Assembly: GCA_027563935.2 (NCBI GenBank)
Contig: CM050454.1
Coordinates: 2,216,501-2,280,500, forward strand
Direction of reading: 5' to 3'
Source: Costus lasius
Lineage: Eukaryota > Streptophyta > Magnoliopsida > Zingiberales > Costaceae
Length of the DNA: 64,000 bases
Part shown: positions 60,088 to 64,000 of the stretch, piece after piece
How positions within the stretch are numbered: position 1 is the stretch's first letter
How the letters are laid out: each line of letters starts with the position of its first letter
Notes under the pieces: model-generated
Databases searched by the model: none
Told to the model about the DNA's origin: nothing
What the model saw: the letters and a program-made list of their open reading frames with translations, nothing else
Program-made: the position numbers and the translations under genes

Positions 60088-61794
60088 TGTCACGCTCTAA
60101 TTTTTCGCGCCTAAAATTAGAGCGTAATAGCATAATTTACACAACCTCTGCGTAAACTGTCAGCTAACACTCCTAACAATATATACTATGCGGAAATGTG
60201 AAAGTAAATACAATGCGCGCTCACTACAGATCGTCTCTCAACAGAATAGCACTCTCCCCTAACTCTGCCTAAGTACACTGCGCCTCTGAGCTCTGATCCA
60301 ACCTCTGGCCGAAACTCTGATGTAGGCACAACTGATGCAAGGTGGCGGGTTAGGCTCTTCCTCTGCCACTAACCACTTTGCACACCTTGTGCGCCCTGAA
60401 ACTCACAAGATTTCACTGGCAGGTATCACACACAAGCAAGGTGATCTATCACAGATCAAAGAACACTAGACATATGTTCAAACCTTAACACCCAATTAAC
60501 TACCGACCTGTACGGAAACCCTAAACAGATATATCCACAACTACACAGCGAGACTTGAGCAAGACAAGTACAATACTTGCGCCTACTCCAACCCTAAAAC
60601 TCGATAGTCCAAACGATGAAACACCACACCAAGAACAATGCTAGTCTCGGTTATGAAGAAGGCCTCTCCCAACCTCGAGTAGAGATACCAATCAATATAT
60701 ATACTATAATCAACAATCGTCACACACAAAGGTTTAAGGGTTTATACCAAAGCAAAGCAATGAATACAAGATGCAAGCTTTCGGCTCTCTCCCTCCAAGT
60801 AGCCGAACTCTTCAAACTCCACAAGAGCAAGCTCTTGTGGTTCGGACCCTAGGGTGGAAGACCCTAGGGTGATTGTTGATGTCGTCCTCCCCTTGTGCTT
60901 GCCTCCAAGCACAAGCCGCCAAGATCACCTAGTGGACAGCAAGATGCCGCCACCCAAAGATGATCGCCGGTGGTGAAGATGAAGAGGAAGTGATCGCCGG
61001 TTGAGGTCCTTGCCCTCCAAGGACTCGCCAAAGCAATGCCGCTCCTCTCCAAGTGTTCTTCCTTGCCTCTAGGAAGAAGATCGCCAAGACTTGTCGCCTC
61101 TCCTCAAGGTGGCAAGAACTCTCGTCAATGCTAGGGTGGAATAGCCGCCAAGCCAAGGGGAACTCGCCTATTTGAATTGATGTTGGATCGGGTTTGCTTG
61201 CCTTGATCCAACCCGCCATGATGAGTTCGCCCAAGCTCCAATCCGCCCAATTAAGTTTGAATCAAAGTAGATCCAAACCCATGTCGTCAAGTAGTGAATC
61301 CTCTAAGGCTTAAGTGGATGGGATCCATTAGCCTTATTGGATCTTGTCATTCAAACCTTAATGGATGTTCTCATAAGTTGTCACATGCCAAACATGTGCC
61401 AACTTATTCAACACACATCATGATGGCGCCTAAGTCTTAGGCCCATAGGTCAGCCTCTAGACCTCAGAATTGAATCCCGATCGAACCCAGGTTCATCTCC
61501 AGTGACCATGGTCAAGCTGACCATGGTTAAACTAACCATGGTTAAGTTAACCATGCTCCAAACTTCAAAGTGACTCCTCAGCACTCCAAAGCACCCCCAG
61601 GCCATGCCTAAGGATAAGATGTGTCAATGTACCTGCAAGAACATACTCAACACAGTGTCAGTAACCTAACTCCTCTAGTAGGCTCTCTGCAACACCAGCC
61701 TAACTCCCCGTCAAACTCCTCTATCCCTTCTCAGAACCCCGCTGAATCTATGGGATAGGCTGGGGTATAACCCCAGTATACTCAGGGTCTCACA
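60088..61794. mobile_element. Solo LTR with 5-bp target duplication
   Basis: A 1707-bp block begins TGTCACGCTCTAA and ends GGTCTCACA (TG...CA). It is flanked on both sides by CTTGG (60083-60087 and 61795-61799). There is no internal retroelement sequence, polypurine tract or second LTR beside it. This is the signature of a solo LTR left by recombination between two LTRs. The TGTCACG and CTCACA ends resemble plant Ty3-gypsy LTRs, but family and orientation are not certain. Small frames inside are not genes. Confidence 0.85.
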
Positions 61795-61799
61795 CTTGG

Positions 61800-63690
61800 G
61801 ATCCTATCACCAGAACAAAAAAGCAATATTAGGTAGTCATCTTATTCAATACCCAATATTAGAGCGCTGTCTATTTAGCTTTATTGTTAGATTTATAAAT
61901 GGATTGGTCTCTTTATTACTTGAATACGATTAATTGATTCAAATTTGCTTAACTTTATGTCGAGTCAAATTGAGTCAGCAGATTGAATCAGATTGTATCG
62001 CATAGTATACAACTGAATAATCAAACGAGTATATGCAAACCTTACACACAAATATCTCCACATAACTTTGTGGTGAAATTTATGTATCACGCAAGACAAA
62101 AACTGTGCAGAACTTAACGTTTATTCCGCAGTTTCCGCATAAAAGTCGAAGAAAGAAATCAAGAATAGCTTTCAAGAGAAGCAACGGTCAGTGTTTCCAC
62201 CTAATCCGAGAGGCTGGTGAGAGAGAGAGAGGTGGGAAAAAAGGACGGAACTGACAGATGTCGATTGCTGCCAACTGTTGACTCAATTATTCCATTCAGG
62301 TAACGGTCACACAGCCATCAAGGTTCCGGTTTCTGCTTTCTACTTAACGTTGACTTGACTCCGTATTCTTGAGCAAAATTCCTAGCCGTCAACCTCAAAG
62401 TTTGTATTTTTGAGAAAAATTTCTAGATTCCATAAGAATCTTAGGTAGAGTTACGGCCAATCATTTATTTTTTAAAAATTATAAATTTTAAAGTAAAAAT
62501 TATATTTGTGTTGCTCTAAGATTCATATATCGTATAAAATAAGCTATTGAAATATGAGCACAAAAGCTTGTATTAGAAACAAAAAGCACAAAAAGATAGA
62601 AAAATAGAATGAATCTATTAGAAAAAGCTATTAAATACAACTTGTTTTCATTTCTTTTCCCCCTCTTTTTCTTTCAAGAAAATAGAATCTTAGATTAGAA
62701 CAGATAGGATACTGTATGATAGCATACTATTAATGTACACCATTAAATTTGAAGAACAACCCATCCAACAATTTCAGGGTCTCTCTAAATACTTTGTATT
62801 AGAGAGTCAATCCCTCTGGCAATGTTTCTGAGTTGAGTAGTATGCATAACTTCGGGGAAGATAGACAATATTTCTTGACTGCGTAATGCATGCGTAAGCA
62901 TTGCACCAGAACGCCGAAATGTTTGTTGGGAAGAAATTATTTGGATTTAAAATTGTGCTGATGACAGGTGGCCATCAACGTCGCATCGACAAGATGGCTT
63001 TCGAAAGCCTTTTCTAGTGGGGAAAAAGTTAGGACAATACATGAGCTGACATCACAATAGTTCAATCCAGTAAGGTTTGCAATGAGAATCATAAAGATGT
63101 GACTAAATTTGTTGTGACATAATTTAATAATATGAAATTGACATTAATGCGCACAATTTTAAAATAAAATAATTTATATTCTTTTCACTGGTACAACATA
63201 GTGGGCACAATTTTAAAATAAAATAATTTATATTCTTTTTACTAGTTCAACATAGTATTTCCTTATAAGGATAAACAAGAAGAAGAATAGAAAGGATAAA
63301 CAAGAAGAAGAATAGAAAAAATAATCCTATGGAAAAGAAAATTAATCCACAGAGGGATCATGTGAGAGTCGCATGTGGAAGTAACTATACCAGAGTTATG
63401 GGAACACCCACGCCGGTCAACGTCCGGAGCGGAATCCACAATAACTAAGGGCGGATTCATGGCTCTGGAAGGGAGGGAGGGGGCGGAATCTGCAATAACT
63501 GGCCTGTTTCAGAAGAGAGAAATAAGAAGGGAAAGGAAAGAAATAGAGCTATTTCTTTCCATTCCCCTAGTTTCAATGAAGAGAATTAAGAAAAGAAAGG
63601 AAATCATTTCCTTTCCTTTCCGCTCAAACTCGTCCCCTCCAAAAGAGAGGGAAATCAATTCCGTTCCCTCGTCTTGCTCCAAAACCCTCT
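61800..63690. other. AT-rich distal region, no gene seen
   Basis: There are small local repeats only. One 53-bp direct repeat starts near 63152 and 63205 (GCACAATTTTAAAATAAAAT), and a 24-bp repeat near 63267-63318 has GGATAAACAAGAAGAAGAAT twice. The frame 63460-63263 (-) is short and unrecognised. Confidence 0.5.
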
Positions 63691-64000
63691 CGCGTCGCCC
63701 GAGGTCTCCCCTCTCCCCTCCGAGTGTCGCTCGACGCAGCCGCCCCTCTCCCGACGCAGCCGCCCCTCTCCCCTTCGAGCGTCGCCCGAGATCTCCCATC
63801 TCCCCTCCAAGAGTCGCCCGACGCAGTCGCCCCTCTCCCGACGCAGCCGCCCCTCTCCCCTCCGAGCGTCGCCCGAGCTCTCCCCTCTCCCCTCCGAGCG
63901 TTGCCCGACGCAGCCGCCCCTCTCCCCTCCGAGCGTTGCCCGACGCAGCCGCCCCTCTCCCCTCCGAGCGTCGCCCTCCCCGACGCAGCCGCCCCTTCTC
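63690..64000. repeat. GC-rich minisatellite, cut by window end
   Basis: Imperfect tandem copies of about 35-45 bp are built from CGACGCAGCCGCCCCTCTCC and CCTCCGAGCGTCGCCCG, and they continue to the last base of the window. The minus-strand frame at 63799-63509 running through it is Arg/Gly/Glu-rich and low-complexity. It could be the start of a GC-rich gene beyond the window or a plain minisatellite; I cannot tell. Confidence 0.75.

Noticed and set aside
1..64000. tRNA, rRNA, bacterial operons, viral integrations
   Set aside because: I looked for tRNA-like cloverleaf ends, rRNA signatures and prokaryotic gene organisation and saw none. All reverse transcriptase sequence is plant Ty1-copia.

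Overview
The window is plant nuclear DNA, most likely from a monocot. Intron-containing, GC-rich genes sit in AT-rich, transposon-filled spacer. The only conserved host gene family is caffeic acid O-methyltransferase (COMT)-like, and its proteins carry monocot-style signatures, such as a C-terminus ending in AIEFTK and the string VPSGDA before the WILHDWSD catalytic block. No species is assigned.

Seven COMT-like loci lie in tandem, all on the minus strand. I call them A to G from left to right: A 1001-2252, B 10524-11774, C 20104-21354, D 30121-31374, E split over 36131-36665 and 41592-42376, F 54074-55323, G 57032-58662. B, C, D, F and G read as complete genes of 361, 361, 362, 362 and 364 residues after splicing. 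A has a one-base insertion in a C run. E has a nonsense codon and is also split by a 4.9-kb LTR element. A to F share one gene structure: the usual first intron is missing and two short introns are present. G, the most divergent copy, keeps the first intron and lacks the third. D, F and G keep the substrate-pocket residues known from alfalfa COMT, whereas A, B, C and E change up to four of them. The cluster therefore contains a conservative class (D, F, G) and a diverged class (A, B, C, E).

The spacers are repeated with the genes. Upstream of A, B, C and E lies the same series: a GA microsatellite, a degenerate minus-strand Ty1-copia remnant, a GC-rich low-complexity patch, a Mutator-like element of about 770 bp with 10-bp target duplications, and a 102-bp direct repeat. 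The stretch from about 6.15 to 15.73 kb is repeated almost perfectly at about 15.73-25.3 kb (period 9580 bp), so B and C are a very recent duplication. The 5' flanks of D and F are homologous to each other. This suggests a two-type block (diverged plus conservative) that was duplicated, followed by extra amplification of the diverged type.

Later insertions decorate the array. They are a 191-bp MITE and an inverted-repeat element upstream of D; a hAT-like element (33975-35173) carrying a patatin-like phospholipase exon fragment; the non-autonomous LTR element in gene E, flanked by an unusually long 69-bp direct repeat; a 5'-truncated Ty1-copia element (44105-48636) with a nearly complete pol and a 1.7-kb LTR; and a solo LTR (60088-61794) with a clean CTTGG target duplication. 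The right end of the window is a GC-rich minisatellite cut off by the window edge.

The likely shared job of the intact genes is S-adenosylmethionine-dependent methylation of a phenolic hydroxyl in phenylpropanoid metabolism. The substrate of the diverged class cannot be read from the sequence. All boundaries, identities and residue comparisons were made by eye.
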